Of a stretch of 64,000 nucleotides of DNA, positions 42,635 to 58,452 are shown one piece after another. The DNA lies in NCBI GenBank assembly GCA_963575745.1, contig CAUYUJ010019370.1:704703-768702 (forward strand), read 5' to 3'. The notes under the pieces were generated by a model. That model did not search any database, was not told the origin of the DNA, and was given only the letters and a program-made list of their open reading frames with translations. The stretch comes from Prorocentrum cordatum (lineage: Eukaryota; Sar; Dinophyceae; Prorocentrales; Prorocentraceae). The position numbers and the translations under genes are program-made. The first letter of the stretch is position 1, and each line of letters opens with the position of its first letter.

Positions 42635-45262
42635 TCATCCTCCTGGGCGCCGCTTGGGTATGACGAAGTCACCTATATGTCTGCCGCACCGCATCCGCTC
42701 TGCAAGCTTGCAGCACACGCTGTTTATCGGGGTGCCCATTGCACAGGCACTGCCTACAGATGTCACGAAACGTTGATAATCTTCAGGCATATAACACCAC
42801 GTGTGCTTCGGATTTATCTGCCCCTGGCGCACCAGGTGCCACGCGAAGTGGTGCTTGTTGACAATAGAACATTTCATCTTATTCTGAGCAAACGCAGTGC
42901 TAGACAACGATTGGTAACACTGGAGGAAATCATCTGTCCATTTGTGTATATTCACACACTCATCTGGACTGAAAAACATGCCACCTGTGTCGACGAGGTC
43001 GTACACTTTACATAAGCTTTTCATCATCAGCACCCTGGTCCGTGATGGGGGGCTCCTGTCGTCGTACTCCCTCACGAGCGTAAGGGCGACTCGACAGAGC
43101 CACCTCGCCTCCGCCGCCTTGATGGCGTGGCTTAACACTGGGAAGTTGGCGTGCGGTGAGTCTGGGTCCTTGACGAAATAGCTAAGCTTGAAATGGGACA
43201 CGCGGTGCTTGATTCCCTGCTCTGCATAAATCTCTTGAATACGTTTCCATAATCTCTCCACGCGAACATTCTTGGGCCCACGCTCGTGTTCAAATATTAT
43301 ATCGTAAAATATGTTTGCGATTGCGTGACCCGAAACACCGAGGTCAAATGTGTGCATGAAGTCTAAACTCAACGTGTGCACACTCACGCCCCATATTTTA
43401 AATGCTGGGTGGCCAGCGTCGTAATCACGCTCATGGAACTTCCAATGGTGCGGCCCGTCCTGGGGTCAGAAGGGATCGGCGCGGGGGCGGGGCGGGCGGG
43501 CCTGGGCGCGGGGGGCGGGGGGTGGGTGGGTGGGGTAGGGGGGGGAGGGGGGGGGGGAGGGGCACCGCGTGCATGGTGAATAAATTTACCCTCCCCCAAC
43601 CACTCCTCCTTGAACTTGTTGAAAGGATTTCCTGTTCTGTCGGCTGTGCACAGCCAACAGAAGTGCTCGTCCGCTGGATATGGCATTCCTAGGTGCGACG
43701 CGTAGAACTCAAGGTCCCCCTGGATAGCATAGATGAACCCCCTGTACGGCTCACTGGGACTGCACAGATACTGGCCCGCGAGCACCTGGCGATCTGGGTC
43801 CAATGGCTCGCCGTTCCAATCCGACACCCTCTTCCGCCCGAGGGCCCGCTCGCTCTGAACAAAATGCGCTGGGTTTGTGGTGGTGGGGGCGGGGTGGGGT
43901 GGGGGGCGGGGCGGGGCGAGGAAGGGGCGTGCGAGTGGGTCGGGGTAAGGCGGGGCCTGTGCGGGAGGATATGAGGGGTGGGGAGAGGTGAGGGGTGGGC
44001 AGAGGAATGATGGAAAGAACTGCCGACTGACGCCCGTGGACCCAGGCTGCCGCTCCGCCCCCCCTTAGCCGTGCCAGACGCCGATCGGCGCGGGCCCTGG
44101 CGGCGAAGAAAAAAGGCAGCCGCGAGTGGAGAGAGACGAGAGCGAGCTGGACATGGACAAGAGAACGCGCCACGACCCACCTTTCCGTCGGGGTGATCTC
44201 CTATAGGGTGCACGCCTGGGAAGGCGCAGCCAACCATATTGACAGAAGGATGCTTGCCCCCCGCCAAGGCTTGAAAACTCCAATGCAATACCTGCCAAAT
44301 CTCCAAGAACGTGTCTTTGCCCCCGTGCTTTTTCTCCTTCGTCAAGGTGATTAGGGGCCAGGATATCAAGTTCATCGTGAGGCCCTTTGTGGAGCCAGCG
44401 CCCAATAAACCTGTGGCACTTAACGACACTAATGAGTCTCTGGTAAGGAACTCTGCACCATCTCCATGAATCCTCAACGGCACGCACGTGGGCGCACGGC
44501 CCCTGATGCCCCATACTGGGTGGCCACGTAACCGTCGGTCTTCCCTGTGGTATTTATTGTTACTGTGCAGATGTGTTTCCAGCTGTAGACTGCAACGCGG
44601 CACGCCCGCCCACCCCTCGCCCTCCACCGCCAGCGACTCGCACCCCCAACCTTTGCCCAAATCTCAGTTGAGGAGTACATTGGGGAAGGCAAAGGTCGCG
44701 GGGCGGGTTGGGGGGGAGGTGAGGGGAGGGGCGGGGGTGGAGGGGCGGGGATCGAGGGGCTTTACATTCCCGAAAAAAAAAAACACATCCTGGAGGCGTT
44801 GTCCCAGAAATCCCTCAGGCGCTCAATCCCGAAGATCTCCTGGAACTCCGCGGGATGCCGATGATATAGCGCAGAAAACCATTCATGGGGGAGCAGTGTC
44901 GCAGCGGACGCTTCAGTAGGCTGCGTGGTTTTGGGGTCGATGCAGGACACGGGGAACACCAGGGGTTCAGGCAGCCAATTCTTACCCAGGAAGGTCGTGA
45001 GCTGCCCGTGGATGTTTCCTGGGTAGTTACCCCAGGAGCCCAGTGACGCTAGATGTGAAATCTCACGATGTCTTAAGCCGTCCCGATATGCAGCCATCGC
45101 GATGCGCTGGACGTCCGTGGCGGCCACGAGGCCCCAGCACCATTGTTTGAGAAGGTGCGTCCCGAGGTTGGAATACTCAGAATCTGGAGGGCGAGGCGGC
45201 TCATCCCCGCCAGCGCTCCCGAGGGATGCTTCCAACCGACGTTTATGCCCCCGCTTGACCAT
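42635..45262 (-). CDS. G6: four-exon dinoflagellate-type protein of unknown function
   Basis: Model on the minus strand: exon 1 45,262-44,787 (ATG start); exon 2 44,544-44,181; exon 3 43,854 to about 43,564; exon 4 43,459-42,635 (TGA). It gives about 651 aa. Introns 1 (AGGAT|GTGTTT...CCACAG|G) and 2 (GGAAAG|GTGGGT...TTTGTTCAG|AGC) are GT-AG and phase-matched. Intron 3 has a clear acceptor (ACCCCAG|GAC, phase 0), but no GT donor keeps frame and a GC donor is likely. Seen in order: LGTHLLKQWCWGLVAATDVQ, PTCVPLRIHGDGAEFL, IQGDLEFYASHLGMPYPADE with a CWLC motif, and HPAFKIWGVSVHTLSLDFMH with FDLGVSGH. This arrangement matches, from memory, a large family of uncharacterised dinoflagellate proteins. 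A transposon origin is possible but not shown. All four exons are open, so it is probably intact. Confidence 0.85.
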
Positions 45263-46031
45263 CGAGGAAAATCACGGGGCCGCGGGGGAGAGGGGGGCGT
45301 TCTCGGCACTTCGAGCCCGAACGCTTCTATGCATGACCGACGCGGCGGGGATCGGCGAAGGTGAATGGACGGGCCGAGGGGCGAGAAGAAGCAAGAGCGA
45401 TCGCCATTGCGATCTCACGGCGCACTGGTTGCGACGGCAGTCTCGCGCGAGCAGCAATGCAGACCGACTCGCGGGAGACCAGCGTTGCCCGACGGCGTGG
45501 CAGCGTTGGCTTGAACGAGAGCGCGGGTCTGACCAGGTCCGAGACTGGAAACCCACGAGCGTTGTCGGACTACGCCCTGGCGCATTCCTTCAACGGAAGG
45601 AATGCGCCGAGGCGTAGTCCGAAACCATCGCACCAGTTTTACATAAGAAACGAGCCCCACGACTGCGTTCAAGCGACGCCTGGCGATGAGATGCCGCTGT
45701 CGGTCGGCACTACTGTCGGCCCAGCAGCGCCTGCGCAGACTGGCGACGCCGCCGCCCGCAGCTACCGTCCACGGTAGCCCGTTGAAGCACGCGCACGCCG
45801 CGCGGGCAAGCCGAGCGCAGCCCAGAGCCAGCGTCAGGATTACAAATCTGGATGCAAGGCCCTCTTTCTCTCCAGGATTGGCGGGCGCGCAGAGGCAGAC
45901 GAACCGCCGACGCCGATCTCGGTGCCCGAGGGATGCAACGGTACGCTGCATAAACTAAACATCATGGCCTTGGGGCACCTGCTTGGAGGGCAGATGCGCT
46001 CTGGGCTGCGGGGGCTGGGTGCTTGGCCTAC
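45263..46031. promoter_or_regulatory. intergenic spacer G5-G6 with 58-bp hairpin
   Basis: 769 bp separate the G5 stop from the G6 start. It contains an inverted repeat at 45,565-45,622 (see separate entry). The open plus-strand frame at 45,361-45,777 has no start, splice or family support. Confidence 0.45.
45565..45622. repeat. 58-bp hairpin upstream of G6
   Basis: TCGGACTACGCCCTGGCGCA and TTCCTT are mirrored by AAGGAATGCGCCGAGGCGTA and GTCCGA around a 4-6 nt loop, with 1-2 mismatches in 26-bp arms. It lies about 300 bp upstream of the G6 start codon. Its role is unknown; it could act as DNA cruciform, RNA hairpin or 5' leader structure. Confidence 0.75.
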
Positions 46032-51101
<5,070 letters not shown>

Positions 51102-52768
51102 TGCCGCAGCACAGGAGACGTGTCCAGAGCTCAAAGGTGAGGCCGCGAATCTCTTGAACCCAAGGCTGCAATACAAATGCAATAAGTTGCTGGTCCGATT
51201 CTGCTTCAAACTGACACCGCGAGGTCACAAACATGGCATCGAACGCAACACAATTCTGTAAAATCGGGCAGTTGTACCAAACACAAAACACGACACGATA
51301 TACCGTCATCCTGACGTTTGCCTGACGTTTTATAAACGTCAGGCAATTTGCCTGACGTTTGCCTGACGTTTGGCAAACGTCAGGCAATTTGCCTGACGTT
51401 TGCCAAACGTCAGGCAAACGTCAGGCTATGTACCTGACGTTTGCAAAACGTCAGGCAAACGTCAGGATTGTACACATCGCAATTGAAACAATGTGTTACA
51501 CAAAACCTGTATCCTGTCATGGTATTTTTATCCTAAATCTCAAGTCAGACATTCGAGTGGTAGGCATTTGCTATGATTGTGACCCGTATTTCAAGCCTGT
51601 GAACCTCGAACGCCCTACGATTGCAATGACATTGACCAGCACTTCAAGCTCCGCGGCATGTTGCTGACACTCGGTAAAGATGCAATTACCAGTTGCCCAG
51701 CGCCAGCTGGTCCACCCCGTGGATTGGAGATGCAAGGGTAGCTTGGCCTAGAATTGTATATATTCACCGCGCAACTTGATTACACTGACTGCTCCTCGTC
51801 CTGAGCATCCTCCTTCTCGTCATCTCATCGCCATGTGCTCTGACACCTCATTATTCACCACCATCTGACATGACAGCCAATGCGACCTCAAAAACAGATC
51901 GAGTCATCAGGACCACCCCCCAAACCATGGTGTTCAAACCGCCCAAGGAACTCTGGCATTTAGAAACCGATTCCGGAAACTATTGAATCAGACAGGCAGG
52001 ATGAGAGTTTGGGAACCATTCCTGCGAAACGACTCCGACACGATTTTGGAAAGTGCTCCTCCGATCAGGGCCCTACACACAGCCTCACATGCGACCAGGG
52101 GCCTGGCTGCCGAGTAACCAACTCATGTATCCTGGTTTCCCTCATACAGCGAAAACCCCTTTTAATTGCCACCATATGTTGCATGTGTGCCATCCTCATC
52201 TCACCTCTTTCCCCCTTCCCTCTACCGTCACCACCCTCGACCGTGCCATCCTCCTCCACCTCTCACGTCCGTGCCTCAGTCGTATCCCTCATACAATGCA
52301 TAGCCGCCCCCCTTTGGACGGGCGCGGGGGGGGGGGTATGTGGAGCAGGGGGTTGGGTGGCTAAGATGCCCCCATCACGACCGAGGATGGTTGGCGGGCT
52401 TATTGCACGAACGGTGGGATGACGAGAATATGGATGGGAACTGCGAAACGATGTGGATGAGGATATGGAGGAGATGATGATGAGGAGATGGAGGGGAAAG
52501 GAGGGGCGCGACGGGGGAGATACGCGAATGCAACTTGCGGGGGGAGGTCGACGATCACTGCGTCAAGCGCATCTAAACATCAGCCGATTTTGACTAACAC
52601 CCGCCAGCATGTCAATGTGCATTCGGCTCGGCGCCACACGCCGACGTCTGAAACCGTAACGCAGCGCACACGCACTGGCATTGCACCCGCGCTGCCTGCA
52701 AGACAGCGACCCCCCCGCAATGGCAGGGGGGACCCACAATATTCGAGAGGGGAGGGACATCTTAACTT
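51102..52768. promoter_or_regulatory. intergenic spacer G4-G5 with TGACGTTTG array
   Basis: 1.67 kb between the G4 stop and the G5 start. It contains the self-complementary array at 51,311-51,466 and otherwise mixed sequence with no supported exon. A degenerate leader-like word (GCAGCCTTGGGTTCAAG on the minus strand, about 51,150-51,167) lies some 50 nt upstream of the G5 ATG; I treat it as suggestive only. Confidence 0.45.
51311..51466. repeat. self-complementary array of CTGACGTTTGC units
   Basis: About a dozen ~11-bp units occur in both orientations: GCCTGACGTTTGCC alternates with GGCAAACGTCAGGC. It is both a tandem and an inverted repeat. Each unit holds ACGT within TGACGT, the core bound by many bZIP proteins. 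It sits 210-365 bp upstream of the G5 start codon. Confidence 0.85.
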
Positions 52769-53702
52769 TCAGAAATGAACGGGCGGGGCTGGTGACACCG
52801 ACAATGGTTGAGGGTCACTTGAGGCGCCGTTGCCATCACCGCTTCCTGTCTTCGGTCGAACCCTGGCCCCCATCCTGTCGCGGATTGGGGCGCGGTTGCC
52901 GAAGACAGGTCGAGCACGTGCTGCGAGGCTGGCAACGGCGTTTCGAGCGTCCCTCGCGCGCGCCCATCTTGCAACCATCCTCCTCCGTTTGTTCCTGCTC
53001 ATTCGGTTCACCATCCTATTCCTGCTCAACTTCCTCTTCTCACCATCCTCGACCTCGTCATCCTTATCATCCTCCCCCTCCTGATGTCGCGCCTCACCTC
53101 TTCGAACCCCGCTTGAGAAGCGTCGAGCGATACTCGACACACTCCTCCTTGGAACTGCTGTTCTCGGTAGCGAACTTCAGGATCTTCGCGCAGACGGACG
53201 CGTGGTCGCTCGACATGGACTCACCGATCTGGATGAGTAATTTGGGCTTGCCAGAACCTGAGTCCTTGTAAGTGATGTAAGATGCCTTGCTACCGTAGGT
53301 GACGTACATTGGGCCCAGAACATCGTGATCTCCCCGACGTGGCAGGCCATTCGGAGCTGATTTTTGGGAGGGCCCCTTGAGAAGCTTGCCAGAAGGTTTC
53401 GCAGCAGGCCTGCCCCTGAGAACTCCTGGAGACGGCTTGTCAGCGCTCGCAGCCTTGCCACGTTTGATTGCAGCCTGGGGAAACGAAGACGTAGTTATAT
53501 GCCCAGTGGTTCCAGAATCCAGCCCCGAGGCCTTGTCTAGACCCCTGACTCTGAATTGGCGGGGTTGGGTGGGCGAGGTTAGGAAACGGTGAGGTTCGAG
53601 ATGCTTGTTCGACTGGGGGAATGAGACGGCGAGAGTGGCGGGTGGACATATTTATATCTATATATATGTATATATAGAGCTAGGGAGACAGAGAGAGGGA
53701 GA

Positions 53703-53743
<41 letters not shown>

Positions 53744-53820
53744 AGAGAGAGAGGGAGAGAGAGAGAGAGAGCGAAAGCAAGAAAGAAAGGGAGAGGGGGA
53801 GATGGAGAGTGTGATAGAGC

Positions 53821-53868
<48 letters not shown>

Positions 53869-56302
53869 ACGGAGGACCGATGAGAAGGATGAGGAACCAG
53901 GAAACAACCAGGAACATGGAAGGAGGAACGGGGAAGAAACCGACATGCGAGCAAGGTCGAACCCCCCTGCTCATCTTCGCCACACGACCACCAACACCGC
54001 CCGACCTGTGCATCCGTGCCGCTGTCTCAGGATGCACATGGCGTGGCGTGGCGTTGGTGGGCGAATTGTGGCGAACATGAGCGTGGGAATTCAATGCGTG
54101 ATGATTATTGCCCGACTGCCTTAAGCTGGCGCTTCGAGGCAGGGACGACGTCAACCTTGCCCGCCTGCTCCAAAATGTCACCGTCGTCGTCGGAATCCTC
54201 GAGGCTCAACGGCGGGCGCTGGTCGGTGGGCGGCCGAGGCGTCTCGCGCGGCTTGGCGGGGTGCTCGGCGCGCAACCAGCTCGCGAGATCCTTCGGCTAT
54301 GTTTAGGGCGGGGTGGGCACGGGAGGGCGCGGTTTGCAAATCCCACCAGCCCTCTGGGCGTCGGTGGTCTAGAGAGTTTTCTCTTCTAACCCCTTCTCGC
54401 ACCCTTCGGGGAGGGGTTTGCCCCTCCCCCTACCCCTTCCCCTGGACCTGGACGGAGGGTTCCGCGGGCCGTTGGGGCGCCCACGATGGCCCAAGACGGA
54501 TCCAGGAGCGAAAAGGCGGGAAATCAACAACACATGGCTGGCATCTTCTGGGGCCCAAGAGGCACTCTAGAGGGGCAGCGCTAATTCCCACCCCCCCACC
54601 CCCCCCTTCTTTGATAGATCTCCTCAAACATGGCCCCGAGAGCGCCCCGAAGGCTCCCACGAGGGCCCCAAGCGGGCCCCAAGAGGCCTCAAGAGGCGCC
54701 CATGATGCCTCCAAGAGGCTCCCACGAGACCCCCAAGAAGCCCAATGGGGCCCCCCGAGATACGCAAGAGGCCACCAGGGCCGCCAAGATGCCCCCAAGA
54801 CAGCCCAAGAGGTCCCCAAGCTCGCCATTATCATCCTCCTCCTCTTTTTCTTCCTCCTCACCCCTCCCCCCTCCCCCTCCTCCTCCTCCTCCTCCTCGAG
54901 GGGGAGGAGGGGGGGGAGGGGGGGGATCCTCATCCTCCTCCTTGTCCTCCTCCTTCTCCTCCTCATCCTCCTCCCTCTCTTGCTCCTCATTCTCGTCCCC
55001 CACGTCATCGCCCTACTCCATCTCCTCCTCATCAGCTTTCTCATCCTTCTCCTCCTCCTCATCCTCCTCTTCGTCCTCCTACTCCGACGACGGCGACGAT
55101 TCCTCCTACGTCCTCCCCCGCTTGCGGTATATGGCGGCTTACCCCGCCCTTTGTGATTCTGCATGCTCCCCCGCTTCCCTTATCATCTCCACCCCCCTGG
55201 GACTCGTTTCTGGACGGGCTGGCGGGGATGCACGAAGCGCTCAGACTTCAGTTTTGTTTTCCAGCGGAAAGGTTGCGCAAGCAATGCTGTCGCTGTTCTA
55301 CCAAACGGAAGCATGCGTTCCCCAGATGGCCGACCTCGAGTAAGAAGCACTCGACAGGCGACCTAAGCATGCGCTGAGCAATCTGAACTACGCGACAACC
55401 AAACTTACTTCACTGGAAAACTACGTTGCCTGTCTCACCCCCAGACAGCCGTCATCTCACGTGACACGTCGCTGGCCAATCCAACAATGAACTTCCCCAG
55501 CTTCAGCAACTCGTCATCGTTGGGGAGACTCTCACTGTCTGAAGTCGGCTCCCCATCGGTGGCCCCTGAGACCTCGATCGCGAGCTTGACGGGCGTCGGC
55601 GTCGGGCTCTCGACGGGCGACGGCGTCTGGCTCTCGACGGGCGTCGGCGTCGGCAACGGGGCGGCGCCATGACCTCCCACGGCTGGGTAGTTCGGGTACT
55701 CGACGGGCGGGACGCCCACTCGTTCCACCATGTCATCGTCGGCTGGCTGCATGAACATTGGACGACCCTCCTGCGTTGACTTTGGTCGCCAGCGTTTGGG
55801 CAGCAAGGACCGTTTTCACTTGAAGGTTTGGGCGCATCAGTATTGCTCACTATTCGTTGGGTCGGAGCTGTGAGGTCACCAACCCCAATGCTCCTCAACC
55901 ATCCACTGCGCCCTGCCTGCATCTGATAACGATCCCGCGCCCCAAACGCTGCCGACCAACGCGAACGCCACGGCGCGCCTTGTCGACTGGGATCGTCGGC
56001 GTCGGGGTGTCCACTGGGCTCGGCGTGTACGTCGGGCTGCACAGCTCGCTGTGCGTCTTGCCGACGATCCGCCGAGGGCGTTTGCTGCTTGGGGGGGTCA
56101 CCGCCTCCTCTGGTTCACTGTCGCCACCGTTGCTGCTCTCGGCGGCGCTGGCCTGGGCGGCGCTGGCCTCGGCGGCGTTGGCCTCGGCGGCGTTGGCCTC
56201 GGCGGCGCTGGCCGCGGAGGCCGTGGCCTCTCTGGCCGCCGCCTGCCCGTGGTGGGCTGCGAGCGGAATCCCCGCGCCGACGCTCGCGTCGGCAAGCTGC
56301 AT
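52769..56302 (-). CDS. G4: six-exon Ala/Pro-rich protein of unknown function
   Basis: Model (minus): 56,302-55,961; 55,770-55,439; 55,373-55,307; 54,296-54,117; 53,474-53,098; 52,967-52,769 (TGA). The total is 1,497 nt, 498 aa. All junctions are GT-AG and phase-consistent; strong sites include TGGGG|GTGAGA, CGAAGAG|GTGAGG and TTCGTTTCCCCAG|GCT. Exon 1 has Ala/Glu repeats (AEANAAEANAAEASAAQ) and a basic SSKRPRRIVGK segment. The end of exon 1 and exon 2 carry TPTPVES-type Pro repeats, and exon 2 ends DDELLKLGKFIVGLASDVSR. Exon 4 is SWLRAEHPAKPRETPRPPTD with an acidic SLEDSDDDGDILEQ. Exon 5 has a basic, Pro-rich stretch and then the most conserved-looking part, YITYKDSGSGKPKLLIQIGE and ILKFATENSSSKEECVEYRS. 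The family is not recognised beyond a general likeness to dinoflagellate-only proteins. Exon 3 is the weakest call. A relict spliced leader lies 36-62 nt upstream of the ATG. Confidence 0.68.
53690..53866 (+). repeat. (GA)n microsatellite inside G4 intron 4
   Basis: GA dinucleotide with short interruptions, preceded by a TATATA run at 53,646-53,676. It lies between G4 exons 4 and 5. Confidence 0.88.
54640..55085 (+). repeat. decamer array and TCC tract inside G4 intron 3
   Basis: 54,640-54,830 is CCAAGAGGC-type ~10-bp repeat. 54,835-55,085 is TCC/CTC-rich with a GAGGGGGAGG island. Both fall between G4 exons 3 and 4. Confidence 0.75.
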
Positions 56303-56337
56303 CGTCGCCGCGCACAGGGCTGAGGGCCGCGACTGAA

Positions 56338-56364
56338 CTTGTTCAGGGCCAAAATGGCTACGGA
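56338..56364 (-). other. relict spliced leader upstream of G4
   Basis: Read on the minus strand, 56,364-56,348 matches the first 17 nt of the DinoSL with no mismatch (TCCGTAGCCATTTTGGC). After six extra bases (CCTGAA) the leader's final CAAG appears at 56,341-56,338. It is in the sense of G4 and ends 36 nt before the proposed G4 start codon, as expected for a gene copy re-integrated from trans-spliced mRNA. Confidence 0.82.
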
Positions 56365-57243
56365 GTCGGTGGGTGATGCAAGGGTGCTGCGGGCGTGCTC
56401 TGCCGCGCGGTTGCGTGGGGTGGGCAAGTCGCTCTACACGGTCAACGCTGTTCAAAACGGCGGTTGGCCGTTGTGCCCAAGATGCCCCAAGAGAACCCAA
56501 CGACGGAACCAGTTACCCAAGTATAGCAATGCCAAGATTGCCAGGATGGCCTTGGACGGCACGGTGCACACCGAACAGGGCCACAATATGGCACGATACG
56601 CACCGAACAATGTCAAGATGACCCAGGATGGCCCAGGATGGCCCAGGACGGCACGGTAGATACCACCCCGTTTGTGAATTGTTGAAGTGTTGGTTGCAGG
56701 GTCGACTAAGGATTTGTAACATGACGGTGACGTATAAAAAGATTTCGTTCTAAGGTCATTCGTTTTTTGGTTGCGTGTGGTTTGGTTTGTGCATGCGGTA
56801 GTTTTTGTTTCCAGGAAGGCGACGGTCACGCACGCGAGATTTGAAGTGTATTCAAATTTCGCATGCGTGATCTTCGTCTTCTTGGCATTTGGTTTTCTCG
56901 CACTTGCGTTCCTCGTCTTGATCACCCTCACCCCCATTCACCTCCTTCTCTTCCTCATCATCGCCATCCTCTGCCTCCTCGTCATCATCCTAGTCCTCCT
57001 CCTCCTAACCCTCATCGTCCTCCTGTTCCTCATGATCCTCCTCCTGATGTTGCTGCGCCCCCGTCTCCTGCTGTTGCGGCGCCTCCTCCTAATCCTCCTC
57101 TTCCTGCTGTTGTTGCGCCTCCCCCCCCTGCTGTTGCTGAACCTCCTCCTAATCCCCCTCCTGATGTTGCTGCGCCTCCTCCTCCTTCTCCTCCTCCGCA
57201 TCATCTCTATCCTCATCATCCACCTCCTCCTCCTGCTCCATGT
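56365..57243. other. spacer between G3 and G4
   Basis: Contains CCCAGGATGG/CCAAGA-type short repeats (56,470-56,660), an inverted repeat at about 56,826-56,873 (TCACGCACGCGAGATTTGAA mirrored by TTCAAATTTCGCATGCGTGA) and a TCC/CTC-rich tract (56,930-57,240). The 3' end of G3 must lie here or just before it but I could not place it. Confidence 0.5.
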
Positions 57244-58343
57244 CCCTCCCCGCCGAGCGGGGGAGTCCTTCAATAAGTCGTCGTCAATGTCATTGCCCTG
57301 GCCGAAGTTGCGCTTGTCCGAGAGGCCGTCGTCAGCCATGCCCTGGCCGAAGTTGCGCTTGTCCGAGAGGTCGTCGTCAGTCATGCCCTCGCCGAAGCGG
57401 CGCTTGTCCGAGAGGTCGTCGTCAGTCATGCCCCTGCCGAAGTTGCGCTTGTCCGAGAAGAGGTCGTCGTCGGCAGCGCCGCTGCCCTTGCCGAAGTTGC
57501 GCTTGTCCGAGGCGAGGTCGTCGTCGCCGCTGCCCTTGCCGAAGTTGCCACTGTCCGAGAAGAGGTCGTCGTCGTCGGCCATGCTTTTGCCGAAGTTGCG
57601 CTTGCCCGAGAGGTCGTCGGTCATGCCCCTGATGAAGTTGCGCTTGTCCGAGAAGTCGTCGTCGTCGGCCAGGCCCTTGTCGAAGTTGCGCTGGGTCGAG
57701 AGGTCGTCGTCACCGTCGCACAAGGCCTGCATGGCCTGGGGCGGGTAGTAGCCAGCGCCGAGCCTGCGCTTGGGCCCGCTCACGGGCGACGACCTCGGCC
57801 TCCTGGGGCATATGGGCGTCGCAACCGCGAGAGAGGCGCGCGATCGGCGCGACGAGAGCGAGTGTGAGTTCGGATGAGTAGGCGGAGGTTGGAAGGAGGA
57901 CGAAGAAGGGAGACGAAGGGGATGACGAGGAGGGGGGCGAGACTTACCAGGAGGATGGCGATGATGACAACGATTAAGGCGAGGAGGGGGACGAGGAGGT
58001 CGACACGGGGGGGGACTGGACGAAGCGGGTGCGGTGGATGAGGATGGCGCCGATGCCAGTCTTCCACTTTCCCACCACCAGCCCCTTCCTAACCCGTACC
58101 CTCCTCATCCTCATTGCCACCACCATCCGCACTAACAACCCTCACCATCATCATCATCCTCTCTCTCGTCCTCCTGATCGTCGGCCCATTTCCCCAGGAG
58201 TCCTGGCAGGCGTTGCATCTGATGTGCGATGTGGAACCTGGGCCATCTGCACGCCCATCAAGTGCAGGTAGTAGCGAATCGTGTCGGCCTGCTCCTGGTC
58301 ACAGATGCTCAGCGCCTCTAGGGGCACATACGTCCACCCACCC
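57244..58343 (-). CDS. G3: acidic tandem-repeat protein, partial model
   Basis: Three minus-strand exons are visible: about 58,343-58,238 (WTYVPLEALSICDQEQADTI, YYLHLMGVQMAQ|GTTCCA); 58,066-58,017 (WKTGIGAILIHRTRF); and 57,802 to about 57,244. The second and third join in phase at CCA|GTCCCC...CCCCAG|G. The third starts PKRRLGAGYYPPQAMQAL and then carries about nine imperfect 13-20 aa repeats of the type DDDLFSDKRNFGKGM, alternating an Asp cluster with KRNFG(K/R/Q)G. No start codon, first exon or stop could be fixed, and the C-terminal boundary is arbitrary. The family is not recognised. The alternating acidic/basic-aromatic repeats suggest a low-complexity binding region. The repeats vary in length but keep frame, which argues for selection. 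Confidence 0.55.
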
Positions 58344-58452
58344 TTTCTCCTCCTCTTGTTCCTCCTCCGCTGTCCTGCCAGTGCCCCTTACACGGCACCG
58401 TCATCCTGCCCCCCATCACCATGGGGTTTCTTTTCTCTTCCTCCCGTCGGGC

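Noticed and set aside
45255-45285. Leader-like CCGTGATTTTCC...GGTCAAG at the G6 start
   Set aside because: Similarity is scattered and overlaps the coding start; probably chance.
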